Part shown: positions 18,096 through 25,620 of the stretch, in pieces
Numbering within the stretch: the stretch's first letter is position 1
Layout: each line of letters opens with the position of its first letter
Source of the DNA: Nostoc sp. UCD121
Lineage (GTDB): Bacteria > Cyanobacteriota > Cyanobacteriia > Cyanobacteriales > Nostocaceae
Length of the DNA: 49,265 bases
Direction of reading: 5' to 3'
Assembly: GCF_014222285.1 (NCBI RefSeq)
Contig: NZ_JACKZS010000035.1
Location: forward strand, 1 to 49,265
Notes under the pieces: model-generated
What the model was told of the DNA's origin: nothing
Seen by the model: only the letters and a program-made list of their open reading frames with translations
The model's database searches: none
Position numbers and translations under genes: made by a program

Positions 18096-19239
18096 ATTGT
18101 CCGGAACTCGTTGAAGTAGATTGTTGTTCAACTGAGACAGGGTTTTCTAGTTGATTTGGCGTTTGTGGCTCAGGTGTTTGTATTAGATTACTTGTGTTGT
18201 CTAGAGTCTGAGAGGGAGTAGGTGTTTGACTGGCTTGAGGCTGCTGTTGCCCACTTTTCTGAGCAATTTGCTGCATTAGCTGTTCAATTTTTTCAGCTTG
18301 CTCAATCTTCCCTTGTTCACGATACTCCGTATGGGCACGTTTCAAGACTCCATTCGCTTTCTTTATGTCGCCTTGATTATATAAAGTGACTCCCAAATTA
18401 TAGTAAGCTGAGGCGTTTTTAGGATTTAGGCGAATAGCTTGCCGATAAACAGAAATAGCCTCAGAAGCTTGGCCTTGGATTGCTAGCAGATTTGCCATGT
18501 TGTTGTAAGCTGTGGCATTTTGAGGGTCTGACTGCAAGGCTTGACGATAAGTTGCGATCGCTTGCTCTGTTTGACCTTGTTGTTGCAAGGCGATCGCTAA
18601 ATTAAAATAAGCGTTGGCATTGCTGCTATCTAAATTAATTGCTTGCTGGTATGTTGCGATCGCTTCCGGTAGCTGTCCTTGTTCATACAGCACCAAACCC
18701 AGATTATACAGCGCTGCTACCTTCGTGGGATCTATCACAAGGCTTTGACGATAAGCCGTAATCGCGGCATCTTTTTGTCCCTGACGATGCAGCACTAACC
18801 CTAAGTTGTAATAAGCTTCACTAAAATTAGGATTAATCCTAATCGCCTCTGTATATTCTTGTAAAGCTACATCTAGGCGATTTTGCTCCATGAATATATT
18901 ACCTAGATAATTTAGCGCAGCCCCAAGGTTAGGATCTCGCTGCAATGCTTGACGAAATGCATATTCTGCACCCTGTAAGTCTTTGCGGTTATAGCGCGTG
19001 ACTCCCTGCTGGAAAAAGCTAGCTGCTTCAAGATCCTGAGAAATTGCGGTTTCTGCTAGCAGCTTGCTTCCTGGAAAATTAGTAATTGCCGGTGCAGCTA
19101 AGACCAAAAACGCAGAGGAAGCAAACAGAAGTCTGAACAGGGGCTTTTTCTGAACAGAGTTTTGGTGAAATAAGAAGTGTAACCACGGCTGAGTTTGACT
19201 TTTTCTAGACAGGAGTGACATAGATGTACTTATGCTCAT
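18094..19239 (-). CDS. Exported TPR-repeat protein
   Basis: A 381-residue protein with one N-terminal hydrophobic segment (PLFRLLFASSAFLVLAAPAI) that can act as a signal or anchor. It is followed by seven consecutive 34-residue tetratricopeptide repeats with the usual W/L-G-Y-A-F-A-P spacing (for example AYYNLGLVLHRQGQKDAAI). The last 60 residues are Gln/Pro/Thr/Ser-rich and low in complexity. TPR arrays bind partner proteins and give no enzymatic function by themselves. The ATG at 19239 is preferred to the GTG at 19266. Many cyanobacteria carry such periplasmic TPR proteins of unknown role. Confidence 0.85.
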   Translation of the reverse strand: MSISTSMSLLSRKSQTQPWLHFLFHQNSVQKKPLFRLLFASSAFLVLAAPAITNFPGSKLLAETAISQDLEAASFFQQGVTRYNRKDLQGAEYAFRQALQRDPNLGAALNYLGNIFMEQNRLDVALQEYTEAIRINPNFSEAYYNLGLVLHRQGQKDAAITAYRQSLVIDPTKVAALYNLGLVLYEQGQLPEAIATYQQAINLDSSNANAYFNLAIALQQQGQTEQAIATYRQALQSDPQNATAYNNMANLLAIQGQASEAISVYRQAIRLNPKNASAYYNLGVTLYNQGDIKKANGVLKRAHTEYREQGKIEQAEKIEQLMQQIAQKSGQQQPQASQTPTPSQTLDNTSNLIQTPEPQTPNQLENPVSVEQQSTSTSSGQ

Positions 19240-19697
19240 ATCTTTATAAGTCAGAATACCCACCACAGCATGAAAAATTGCAAATCAAAAAATTAAGAAT
19301 TTCTCACTCTGGGAGCATCCGACTTTTGTGAAAACACCCTTGTCCTTGCTCAGTTGCTCTGCATACCGTAGTTAGTGCAATATTCTACAGGTTTTATAAT
19401 CTGCTAATAAGCAAATTTAAACTAACTGTTCTTTTATTTTCATGCCATCTTTCTTGACTATATTTGACAAATTTAATTATGAAATAATGCATAAAATTAA
19501 TTGTCTTGAATATTGCAATTCTGCAACAAAAAAATAAGAGCAAATAGAATATACAGATTTAGGTAATCTCATTTTCCTTGTTGACTAAAGTTTATTGTTT
19601 TTCATAGCAGTTTAAGCTCCATGAGCATTTTTAGAAAACGACAAATAAGAAGTGGAGGGATTAAAATTTAATGAATCTTATTGCCCTCACACTTGAC
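19240..19697. other. AT-rich spacer
   Basis: Over 400 bases between two minus-strand genes. I see no gene, RNA or strong hairpin. It should contain the promoter of the TPR gene at its left end. Confidence 0.4.
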
Positions 19698-20903
19698 TTA
19701 AGACTTTATGGCTTCCGGCAAAATTAGCATAGCATCACCAAAAGAATAGAAACGATACTTGGAAGCGATCGCTTCGTTGTATATATTCAATAGCCGTTGC
19801 CTGCCAATTAGCGCACTTACCAACATCAGCAAACTGGAACGTGGTAAATGAAAATTGGTAATCAAACCATCCACCACCCGCCATTGGTAGCTGGGATAAA
19901 TAAACAAGTCTGTTTTACCGCAAAAGGGTTGTAAATTCCCAGATTTCGCCGCCCCTTCCAAAGCCCTTACTGCTGTTGTTCCCACAGCAATAATTCGACC
20001 GCCAGCTGCTTTGGTAGCGCGAATTTGCTCTACTGTGGCGGCGGGAACTTCAATCCATTCTTCATGCATCTGGTGAGTAGTTACGTCTTCCACTTCCACA
20101 GGGCGAAAAGTGCCGACACCAACGTGTAGCGTGACAAAAGCTTGATTGATATTGCGATCGCGCAGCTTTTGTAATAATTCTGGGGTAAAGTGTAATCCTG
20201 CTGTCGGTGCTGCGATCGCTCCTGGCTGTTCGGCATAAACTGTCTGATACTGCTCATCAGCAGCTGAAGAGGTAGTAATGTAGGGTGGTAACGGTACTTC
20301 ACCAAATACCTCTAACAGTTGCACCAAAGGCTTTCCCTCTGGCACATCAAATTGCAACAAACGCCCCCCAGTTGCTGCATCTGTTTCTAAAACTGTAGCG
20401 GTGAGTTGTTGACTGGTTACTGAGGAAAAATCAAGGGAGCAGGGAGAAGAGTTTTCCCCTCTGCCCCCAGCACCCTGCCCCTCTGCATCTTTTGAATGCC
20501 CAATCCCCTGCTTTGCTTCAAAAATAATCTTCGTTCCCTGTTTGAAGCTTTTTCCGGGCTTAACTAAAGCTAACCAACAGTTATACTGCCGTTCTTCCAA
20601 CAGCAACACCTGGATTTTAGCACCAGTGGTTTTATGACCATAAAGCCGAGCTGGAATAACCCTTGTATTGTTCATGACCAACAAATCACCAGAGCGTAGC
20701 AGTGCAGGCAAATCATGGAAAATATGGTGAGATGCTTCTGTTTCAGCGCCTGTAGTCGGAGAATCAACTACCAGTAACCGGGAACTATCTCTAGGAACTG
20801 CTGGGTTTTGGGCAATGAGTTCTGGAGGTAGTGTGTAGTCATAGCCTGCTACCGAGCAATCTAATTCAAAATTTTTTTCTTTGGGGCTAGATGTATCTTT
20901 CAA
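19698..20903 (-). CDS. queA: S-adenosylmethionine:tRNA ribosyltransferase-isomerase
   Basis: Transfers and isomerises the ribose of SAM onto 7-aminomethyl-7-deazaguanine in tRNA, making epoxyqueuosine at wobble position 34. Family hallmarks are [14 protein letters not shown] at 21-34, [15 protein letters not shown] at 75-89, [21 protein letters not shown] and [20 protein letters not shown]. The 401-residue protein is longer than the usual 340-360, because of a Gly/Ser/Glu-rich insertion at about 131-163 encoded by repeat-like DNA (see 20415-20513). The only suitable start is TTG at 20903, giving [15 protein letters not shown]. It is monocistronic. The conserved regions on both sides of the insertion remain in frame, so the enzyme is probably functional. 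Confidence 0.93.
   Translation of the reverse strand: MKDTSSPKEKNFELDCSVAGYDYTLPPELIAQNPAVPRDSSRLLVVDSPTTGAETEASHHIFHDLPALLRSGDLLVMNNTRVIPARLYGHKTTGAKIQVLLLEERQYNCWLALVKPGKSFKQGTKIIFEAKQGIGHSKDAEGQGAGGRGENSSPCSLDFSSVTSQQLTATVLETDAATGGRLLQFDVPEGKPLVQLLEVFGEVPLPPYITTSSAADEQYQTVYAEQPGAIAAPTAGLHFTPELLQKLRDRNINQAFVTLHVGVGTFRPVEVEDVTTHQMHEEWIEVPAATVEQIRATKAAGGRIIAVGTTAVRALEGAAKSGNLQPFCGKTDLFIYPSYQWRVVDGLITNFHLPRSSLLMLVSALIGRQRLLNIYNEAIASKYRFYSFGDAMLILPEAIKS
20415..20513 (-). repeat. G-rich interspersed repeat inserted in frame in queA
   Basis: On the coding strand this 99 bp stretch is purine-rich with GGGGCAGGG, GGGGGCAGAGGGG and CTGCTCCC blocks. It resembles the intergenic GGGAGCAGGGAG-type repeats common in filamentous cyanobacteria; similar blocks occur at 10367-10440 and 39608-39690. 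It encodes about 33 low-complexity residues not expected in QueA. Confidence 0.6.
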
Positions 20904-21068
20904 CTTGGCTTCTACTAGTTTTTGCTTTATTTAGTATTTATACTCTCTGACAAAAAGCTGTTTTTAGCTTTCCCTTCTAAAGGAACTTTAAGGCATCTTT
21001 GCCCAATTTTGTCGCGAGGCTATAAGATTGTTACTATTAAGTAACACGGAAAAATTAACATAAAAATT

Positions 21069-21106
21069 GGGTAAACCTCCCCATCTAAAAACGGGGGCTT
21101 TTACCC
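21069..21106. other. Stable hairpin upstream of 21177
   Basis: GGGTAAA at 21069-21075 pairs with TTTACCC at 21100-21106, enclosing a second stem of TCCCC and GGGG(G). It could be a terminator-like structure in the leader of the next gene or the end hairpin of a lost transposon. It is not followed by a T tract. Confidence 0.45.
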
Positions 21107-21176
21107 TACCGGGAACAGGCACTGATTGACGAATATAGATATGTAGGATTGGCTTTGATCCCAAGCACCAACAAAC

Positions 21177-21566
21177 ATGGAATACTTGTACTATCTGGCA
21201 AATGCCAGTCTAACCCTGAGGGTCGTTCAACACCTGCACGCTAGACCCCAGACACCAGTTTCGTTCGTCACCGTAATTCATCAAATTGATGGCTGGGTGG
21301 TTAGGATCAAACTCAGAGGTCAAGTCTCGCCCCAAGAAGATGGCGACTTTCGCGCTTTTCTAAATGAATTAGGAATTAGCTATGAGCCACCAATGAGGGT
21401 GCAAATGGCACTTTGGAGTTTAGAAGCGGGACAATGCCCTGTGGACGTGATGCGTCGCTATCAGGTAGCGATCGTTTCTCATGGTAGTCCAGAGAGAGAC
21501 GAAATCGAAGCTTTCCGGCAACAGTTTGTCAGGGGCTTAGGCTACTGTCCAGAAACTTTGGCGTAA
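21177..21566 (+). CDS. Conserved hypothetical protein
   Basis: A 129-residue soluble protein starting MEYLYYLANASLTLR. I do not recognise a functional domain. It has mixed alpha/beta character, with the segments HQIDGWVVRIKLRGQVSPQE and VQMALWSLEAGQCP, and ends in a charged helix (ERDEIEAFRQQFVRGLGY). The full-length, well-formed frame and good cyanobacterial codon use support a real gene. It stands alone between queA (divergent) and the convergent yraN-like gene. The hairpin at 21069 lies in its leader. Confidence 0.75.
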   Translation: MEYLYYLANASLTLRVVQHLHARPQTPVSFVTVIHQIDGWVVRIKLRGQVSPQEDGDFRAFLNELGISYEPPMRVQMALWSLEAGQCPVDVMRRYQVAIVSHGSPERDEIEAFRQQFVRGLGYCPETLA

Positions 21567-21629
21567 TACCGTTTGGTTGTAACGCCAGTACATAATTATT
21601 GGTAATCAGGATATTTTATCCATTACCAA

Positions 21630-22127
21630 TTAACCATTATCAATTGAAGAGTCGAAAGCTGCCAGAATGTATTCTTGCAGCTTAAACTTATATTCGGCTG
21701 CTGATGAAGTAGCAAGAGCTTCCTGAGTTGCTATAACCGCAGTCTGATTTTTTGATATCCTTTGACAGTAGACAATAGCAACATCAAATCGGCAAGCATA
21801 ATCCGCCTTTTCAGGGTACTGGGCTAAGAATATTCCAGCTGTCCGTAATATTTTTGCTTGCTTTTGTGGGGTGATGGCGCTTCTTCCCCCTGCATCCCAA
21901 CTCCCTGAACTGCGCGTTTTGACTTCAACAAATGCCAATAATGATTGCTGAGTAAGGAGTTTTTCCCCAGTTTGTCCATCATATTGAGCAATAATATCGA
22001 TTTCTCCATAACGGCTAGAAAAGCGACGATGCAGAATTATCCAACCTGTAGATTGCAACCATTGGGCAACTAGGTCTTCTCCTAAATGACCAATATCTGG
22101 ATAATGAGATGGAGGAAGGTTAGTCAT
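21630..22127 (-). CDS. YraN/UPF0102-family endonuclease-like protein
   Basis: A 165-residue protein of the YraN family, which shares the restriction-endonuclease/Holliday-junction-resolvase fold. The key pattern is present: [12 protein letters not shown] at the N-terminus, [13 protein letters not shown] (GEID metal site), [11 protein letters not shown] (VEVK catalytic strand) and ITPQKQAKI. The biological role of the family is unsettled; DNA processing is likely. The start ATG at 22127 is head-to-head with the pentapeptide-protein gene, whose possible TTG start would use the same base, so the two may share a promoter region. Confidence 0.88.
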   Translation of the reverse strand: MTNLPPSHYPDIGHLGEDLVAQWLQSTGWIILHRRFSSRYGEIDIIAQYDGQTGEKLLTQQSLLAFVEVKTRSSGSWDAGGRSAITPQKQAKILRTAGIFLAQYPEKADYACRFDVAIVYCQRISKNQTAVIATQEALATSSAAEYKFKLQEYILAAFDSSIDNG

Positions 22128-22150
22128 TGACGAAAAATATCATAAATTCT

Positions 22151-22747
22151 ATGAATTCTAGATTAAGCGATGCTTGCGGCGGGCTACGCCTACGCACAGC
22201 AGGTTCTAAACTCGACTCATCCCGAACACATTTCGGGTTGAAGCGTAAGACAGCCTATCACTTTTGGACAAATATACTCAGCTTATTCTTGTGGGGAATA
22301 ATTGGCATCACTGCAACGCTCGGTTTTGCTCCAACAGCTTTGGCACTCGAATATAATAAAGAGATTTTGGTCGAGGCTGATTTTTCAGGACGTGATTTAA
22401 CAGATTCCAGCTTTACCAAAGCTAATCTTCGCCAGAGCAACTTCAGCCATGCTAATTTGAACGGTGTCAGTTTCTTTGCAGCAAATTTGGAGTCTGCAAA
22501 TTTAGAGGCAGCTGACTTGAGAAATTCCACTTTAGACTCGGCTCGTTTAGTTAGGGCAAATTTGACAAATGCGCTGTTAGAGGGTGCTTTTGCTGCTAAC
22601 GCCAGATTTGATGGCGCAATCATTGACGGGGCAGATTTTACCGATACGCTGCTGCGTTCGGATGAGCAAAAAAAATTGTGCAAACTTGCCAAAGGGACTA
22701 ATCCAACCACAGGAAGAGATACGCGTGACACGTTGTTTTGTCCTTAG
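22151..22747 (+). CDS. Thylakoid-lumen-type pentapeptide-repeat protein
   Basis: A 198-residue protein with an N-terminal extension, a hydrophobic export segment ([15 protein letters not shown]) ending in an ALA signal-peptidase site before EYNKE, and then about 18 A(D/N)LXX pentapeptide repeats forming a right-handed quadrilateral helix ([20 protein letters not shown] onward). A Cys-containing tail (KLCKLAKG...RDTLFCP) matches known lumenal pentapeptide proteins. The frame is open to a TTG at 22127, but ATG 22151 is likelier. The first 45 residues are encoded partly by a GCTTGCGGCGGGCTACGCC-type interspersed repeat, so the N-terminus looks extended by repeat insertion. Function in the lumen is unknown. 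Confidence 0.85.
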   Translation: MNSRLSDACGGLRLRTAGSKLDSSRTHFGLKRKTAYHFWTNILSLFLWGIIGITATLGFAPTALALEYNKEILVEADFSGRDLTDSSFTKANLRQSNFSHANLNGVSFFAANLESANLEAADLRNSTLDSARLVRANLTNALLEGAFAANARFDGAIIDGADFTDTLLRSDEQKKLCKLAKGTNPTTGRDTRDTLFCP

Positions 22748-22789
22748 TATTTTCTACTGGAATTGGGAATTGGAAATTGGGCATGGGTC

Positions 22790-23022
22790 ATTGGTGTCAA
22801 CTTAACGCGAAATGGGCGGTTAGAAACCGCGTCTACACAAACAAAACCCACCTCCGTGGGTTTCAAAACCTTGATTTGGCCTTAGTCCGCGCAGGCTGAC
22901 TTTGCTTCTATAGCTGCGTAAAGCCTTCTCTACGAGAGGCTGCACCAACGGCATAGCTTCGCTTAACGCGTCAGCGTGCCGGAGGCTCTATTCCATGCGC
23001 CAAGGCTTAAGTTGACACCAAT
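22790..23022. mobile_element. MITE-like element with perfect 16 bp terminal inverted repeats
   Basis: ATTGGTGTCAACTTAA at 22790-22805 is repeated exactly in inverted orientation at 23007-23022. The 233 bp between and including these ends has no coding capacity. It contains a member of the GGGCGGTTAGAAACCGCG repeat family at 22814. TGGGCATGGG occurs just outside both ends (22778-22787 and 23022-23031), possibly a target duplication, although the left copy is two bases away from the terminal repeat. Confidence 0.65.
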
Positions 23023-23047
23023 GGGCATGGGGCATTCCCTACTTAAC

Positions 23048-23449
23048 CTACCAACCAAGGGCCCCAATCTTTTGACAAACAATTTTCATTCCTTTGCCTG
23101 GTGAAGAATTAGCGACAAAAGGTATTTCTCCTTTCTCCTTATCCTCTTGAAGTAGCTGTCCCTCTGAACTGTAAATGGCAATGTGATTCCGAAAAAGCCG
23201 CGATTCAGAACATGATGCATCGAATGTAGTCTCGAAGATGCCATCTCCGTACATACCGTAAAGCTTGTATGTTGTACCCTGAATAGTTTTTGTATCTAAA
23301 GCTACGCTATTTCCTAATTTATCATGCCCCACAGTAATATACCTTTGTGCGTCTTGGGCGATCGCTGTGCCAACGCCTTCGGCAAACGCACTACCATTGC
23401 TCAATAAAATAGCGATCGCTCCCACCATACCGCCGATTTTAAAACACAT
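23048..23449 (-). CDS. Hypothetical exported protein
   Basis: A 133-residue protein with a clear signal peptide (hydrophobic MVGAIAILLSNGSAFA, cleavage after AFA at about 23). The mature part is about 110 residues with two cysteines and mostly beta-type sequence (RYITVGHDKLGNSVALD, YKLYGMYGDGIFETTF). I do not recognise the family, though small secreted beta proteins like this recur in cyanobacteria. It starts with ATG at 23449 and stands alone. Confidence 0.75.
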   Translation of the reverse strand: MCFKIGGMVGAIAILLSNGSAFAEGVGTAIAQDAQRYITVGHDKLGNSVALDTKTIQGTTYKLYGMYGDGIFETTFDASCSESRLFRNHIAIYSSEGQLLQEDKEKGEIPFVANSSPGKGMKIVCQKIGALGW

Positions 23450-23612
23450 ACGCTTTCAAAATATAAGATTTCATATATTTTTATCCGCAATCAAAGCGGT
23501 TCTAGCAGGGTAGAAGTACTGAAATCAAGACAGAGCAAGGCGTTATACTAGTTAGTAACACTTTATGGGAAGCGTCAAGCACTAAATAAATGGCTGCAAT
23601 ACTTTTCAAAGC

Positions 23613-23813
23613 ATGAGTGAAACACTTGCTGATATTGCCATACCGCCCCAGTTTCCCGATCACACTCAGCTACCAGAGTCTGATGGTGCGTTTGTGAAAA
23701 ATTTTCAGGAGCATCCCCAAACCGTCATTTTGACAGACTCAATTGCTGCTGATTTTGTAAGTTACTTGCAAAATTTTCAAAGTTCTGAATTAAAATTGTT
23801 TACATACGTGTGA
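23613..23813 (+). pseudogene. Truncated remnant of a Uma2-family nuclease gene
   Basis: The first 44 residues (LPESDGAFVKNFQEHPQTV and ILTDSI) match the N-terminus typical of large cyanobacterial Uma2-family proteins of PD-(D/E)XK nuclease type. After ILTDSI (about base 23745) similarity ends, and the frame closes after 23 unrelated residues at 23813. The catalytic domain is missing. I therefore read this as a gene fragment left by deletion or rearrangement. Recognition of the N-terminus is from memory of the family and not from alignment. Confidence 0.6.
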
Positions 23814-23831
23814 TAGCTAAAAAAGCGAGTT

Positions 23832-24074
23832 ATGAATACTTTTATTATCAAAGTAAGCGCTTTTTGGGATTCTGAAGTTGATGTGTGGGTAGCTAGCAGT
23901 GATAATCTACCTGGGTTGGTTACAGAAGCTTCTACTATTGAGATGTTAACAGCAAAACTCAAAGCTATAATTCCAGAACTTATTGAATTAAATAGAGTTG
24001 AATTTGGCAACAAAGATTACATTGATTTATACTTAACAACGCATCGTCATGAATCAATGAAAGTGGCTGGCTAA
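23832..24074 (+). CDS. HicB-like antitoxin (DUF1902 type)
   Basis: An 80-residue protein beginning MNTFIIKVSAFWDSEVDVWVASSDNLPGLVTEA. This is the beta-rich partial RNase H-like fold of HicB antitoxins, with the conserved W-A-(S)-D-x-PGL core. It would neutralise the HicA toxin and bind its operator. Its TAA stop overlaps the ATG of the downstream hicA-like gene (TAATG, 24072-24076), the usual coupling of such pairs. The toxin reading frame is broken, so this antitoxin may now lack a partner. Confidence 0.8.
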   Translation: MNTFIIKVSAFWDSEVDVWVASSDNLPGLVTEASTIEMLTAKLKAIIPELIELNRVEFGNKDYIDLYLTTHRHESMKVAG

Positions 24075-24270
24075 TGAGTGTTTCCTTTACTCCTGAAGTT
24101 AAAAAGCTTTTAACAGAAGCCGGATGTTATTTTAAAAGGCAAGGGAAGGAGATCATGAAATTTGGTATAGCCCAATTACAGATAATAACTTTGTAGTTGA
24201 TAGTAAAATAAAATCACGTCATACTGCAAATGGAGTATTGAAACAAGCTGGTTTAGATAAGCATTTTTGA
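24074..24270 (+). pseudogene. Frameshifted HicA-type mRNA interferase
   Basis: From ATG 24074 the frame reads MSVSFTPEVKKLLTEAGCYF followed by KRQGK, then becomes unrelated and stops at 24194-24196. The +1 frame from 24148 continues as GDHEIWYSPITDNNFVVDSK and ends HTANGVLKQAGLDKHF at 24270. Joined, these give a normal HicA-like protein of about 65 residues with the catalytic histidine in GDHEIW. One base appears lost in the AAGGAGA run at about 24146-24150. It may be a real inactivating mutation or a sequencing error. Confidence 0.75.
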
Positions 24271-24571
24271 GTTTATTAGGAGAGCGATCGCAAAGTAAAT
24301 CGCAGAACACTCTGGCAATCTTTACATCTCTGATAATTTTAGGTTTGGTAAAGTACTGAATTCTTGTAGCACCACTTTGATTCATCGACTGTCTTACCCT
24401 TATAGTTCCCAGTCTATTCAACCAACTTGACGTTCAGCCTCTAACAGAAAGCCTTTCGTTATAAAAGTAATAAAAAGACTTATCGCAATATTGAGCAGGA
24501 ACTAGCTAAAAAATAGTGATGTTTAGTAAATTGGCACTTAATTTATTAGTTCAGCATACTAGGTAAAGCAA
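24271..24571. other. Spacer between two toxin-antitoxin loci
   Basis: No gene is supported. A minus-strand frame at 24176-24421 overlaps the hicA remnant and looks spurious. The right part contains the left arm of a direct repeat (24475-24520). Confidence 0.4.
24475..24520. repeat. Left arm of imperfect direct repeat around PIN module
   Basis: AAGACTTATCGCAATATTG followed by AGCAGGAACTAGCTAAAAAA matches 25536-25580 at about 40 of 46 positions in the same orientation. The PIN toxin module lies between the two arms. Confidence 0.6.
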
Positions 24572-25015
24572 TTAAATCCAGGATTCGAGTGAAAAGCTGT
24601 AAACTTGCTGAATCCTAGTGAAGTCGCTGTCAGCAGAGACGAGAGTAATATTATGATAAATTGCTGTTGCGGCGATCCATATATCATTATCATCAAAACC
24701 GAGATCCTGAATGCGGGTACTGCGGTGTTTGTTTTTTTCTTTTGGGGCAAATTGACGAAAAATGCAGTTCTTCAGTTGACTGTATATCTCAGCTATTTCT
24801 TTGTTAATCAGATAGATATCAATCTCTGTCAGGAATGCTTGAACCACTTGTAAGTTCATCTCTCGACGCTCTGATTTTTCCGTCATGTAGAGCAACTCAC
24901 CATAGCTAATGATGCTAATCCCAAAAGGATCTTGAGCATAGTTTTGAGCAGTTGCGACAACTTGAGGATTGTTGTTAATGAGATAACTACAGTGATTCGT
25001 ATCCAGCAAATACAT
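24572..25015 (-). CDS. PIN-domain (VapC-like) toxin
   Basis: A 147-residue predicted ribonuclease. The PIN-domain acidic residues can be placed: Asp5 in LLDTNHCSYL, Glu40 in SYGELLY, Asp111 in DNDIWIAATA and Asp129 in LVSADSDF. A charged loop at 88-103 (RQFAPKEKNKHRSTR) is an insertion relative to shorter VapC proteins. The gene lies 11 bp after the small gene at 25027-25437, which is therefore the likely antitoxin. The target RNA is unknown. Confidence 0.85.
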   Translation of the reverse strand: MYLLDTNHCSYLINNNPQVVATAQNYAQDPFGISIISYGELLYMTEKSERREMNLQVVQAFLTEIDIYLINKEIAEIYSQLKNCIFRQFAPKEKNKHRSTRIQDLGFDDNDIWIAATAIYHNITLVSADSDFTRIQQVYSFSLESWI

Positions 25016-25026
25016 AAATTATTGGT

Positions 25027-25437
25027 TTAAAACTTCGCTTTTGAGCGGGTTGCATCAAGAAATGCTAGGCACTCATCTAGGTCGTCTCCATGCCAAGTAC
25101 CAGCAAATTTGAGCAAATCTTGACCTGTAGAACCTCGTCGAATCACAGATTGAGAACGATCGCCACGTTGTTTGATTTCAGCAATCTTAGCGGCAAAATC
25201 TTCAGGTGGTTGTGCTAGGATATCATCCTCCAGAGGAGAATCGGGCGGAGTTTGTGCTTGCTCTAAAGATGCCAGAATCGAAGCTCCAGTGGAAGGTGAT
25301 TTGGTCACTTCTGATTGAGATGGAACTGTTTTCTGAAAACTAAGAAATGCTATATATTGCTCAACCTGAGTTAGTTGGTCATCTGGAAGTTGAGCAATCT
25401 GTTGTTGAAGTTGACGGCGACGGTCAAAGATAGTCAT
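25027..25437 (-). CDS. Probable antitoxin of the PIN toxin
   Basis: A 136-residue protein with a helical N-terminus (MTIFDRRRQLQQQIAQLPDD, 1-20, and VEQYIAFLSFQK) and a disordered, Pro/Ser-rich middle. Its acidic-to-basic C-terminus (DDILAQPPEDFAAKIAEIKQ onward) could wrap around the toxin. I do not see an AbrB or RHH fold clearly; the leading helices resemble small cyanobacterial antitoxin-like proteins that precede PIN genes. Function is inferred from its position upstream of, and 11 bp from, the toxin. Confidence 0.65.
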   Translation of the reverse strand: MTIFDRRRQLQQQIAQLPDDQLTQVEQYIAFLSFQKTVPSQSEVTKSPSTGASILASLEQAQTPPDSPLEDDILAQPPEDFAAKIAEIKQRGDRSQSVIRRGSTGQDLLKFAGTWHGDDLDECLAFLDATRSKAKF

Positions 25438-25535
25438 CGAACACCTCGCAGGAACGAGTGAACTTTCATTTTACTTGATTGATACAGTAGGAATGGTTTT
25501 GACGATCGCACTACAAAAGTCAAAAAGCTTGAACA

Positions 25536-25580
25536 AAGACTGATCGCAACATTGAGCAGAAACCAGCTAAAAATAGCGAT
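25536..25580. repeat. Right arm of imperfect direct repeat around PIN module
   Basis: AAGACTGATCGCAACATTG followed by AGCAGAAACCAGCTAAAAAT, in the same orientation as 24475-24520. The distance between arms is about 1 kb and includes exactly the antitoxin-toxin pair. Confidence 0.6.
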
Positions 25581-25620
25581 CGCACTCCACGAAGGTACAA
25601 CTAGTGTTGTACCTCCAAAT

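Noticed and set aside
22258..22731. 157-residue minus-strand frame
   Set aside because: Antisense of the pentapeptide-repeat gene; its 15 bp periodic code keeps the opposite frame open.
24176..24421. 81-residue minus-strand frame
   Set aside because: Overlaps the hicA remnant antisense, has no recognisable domain and no ribosome binding site.
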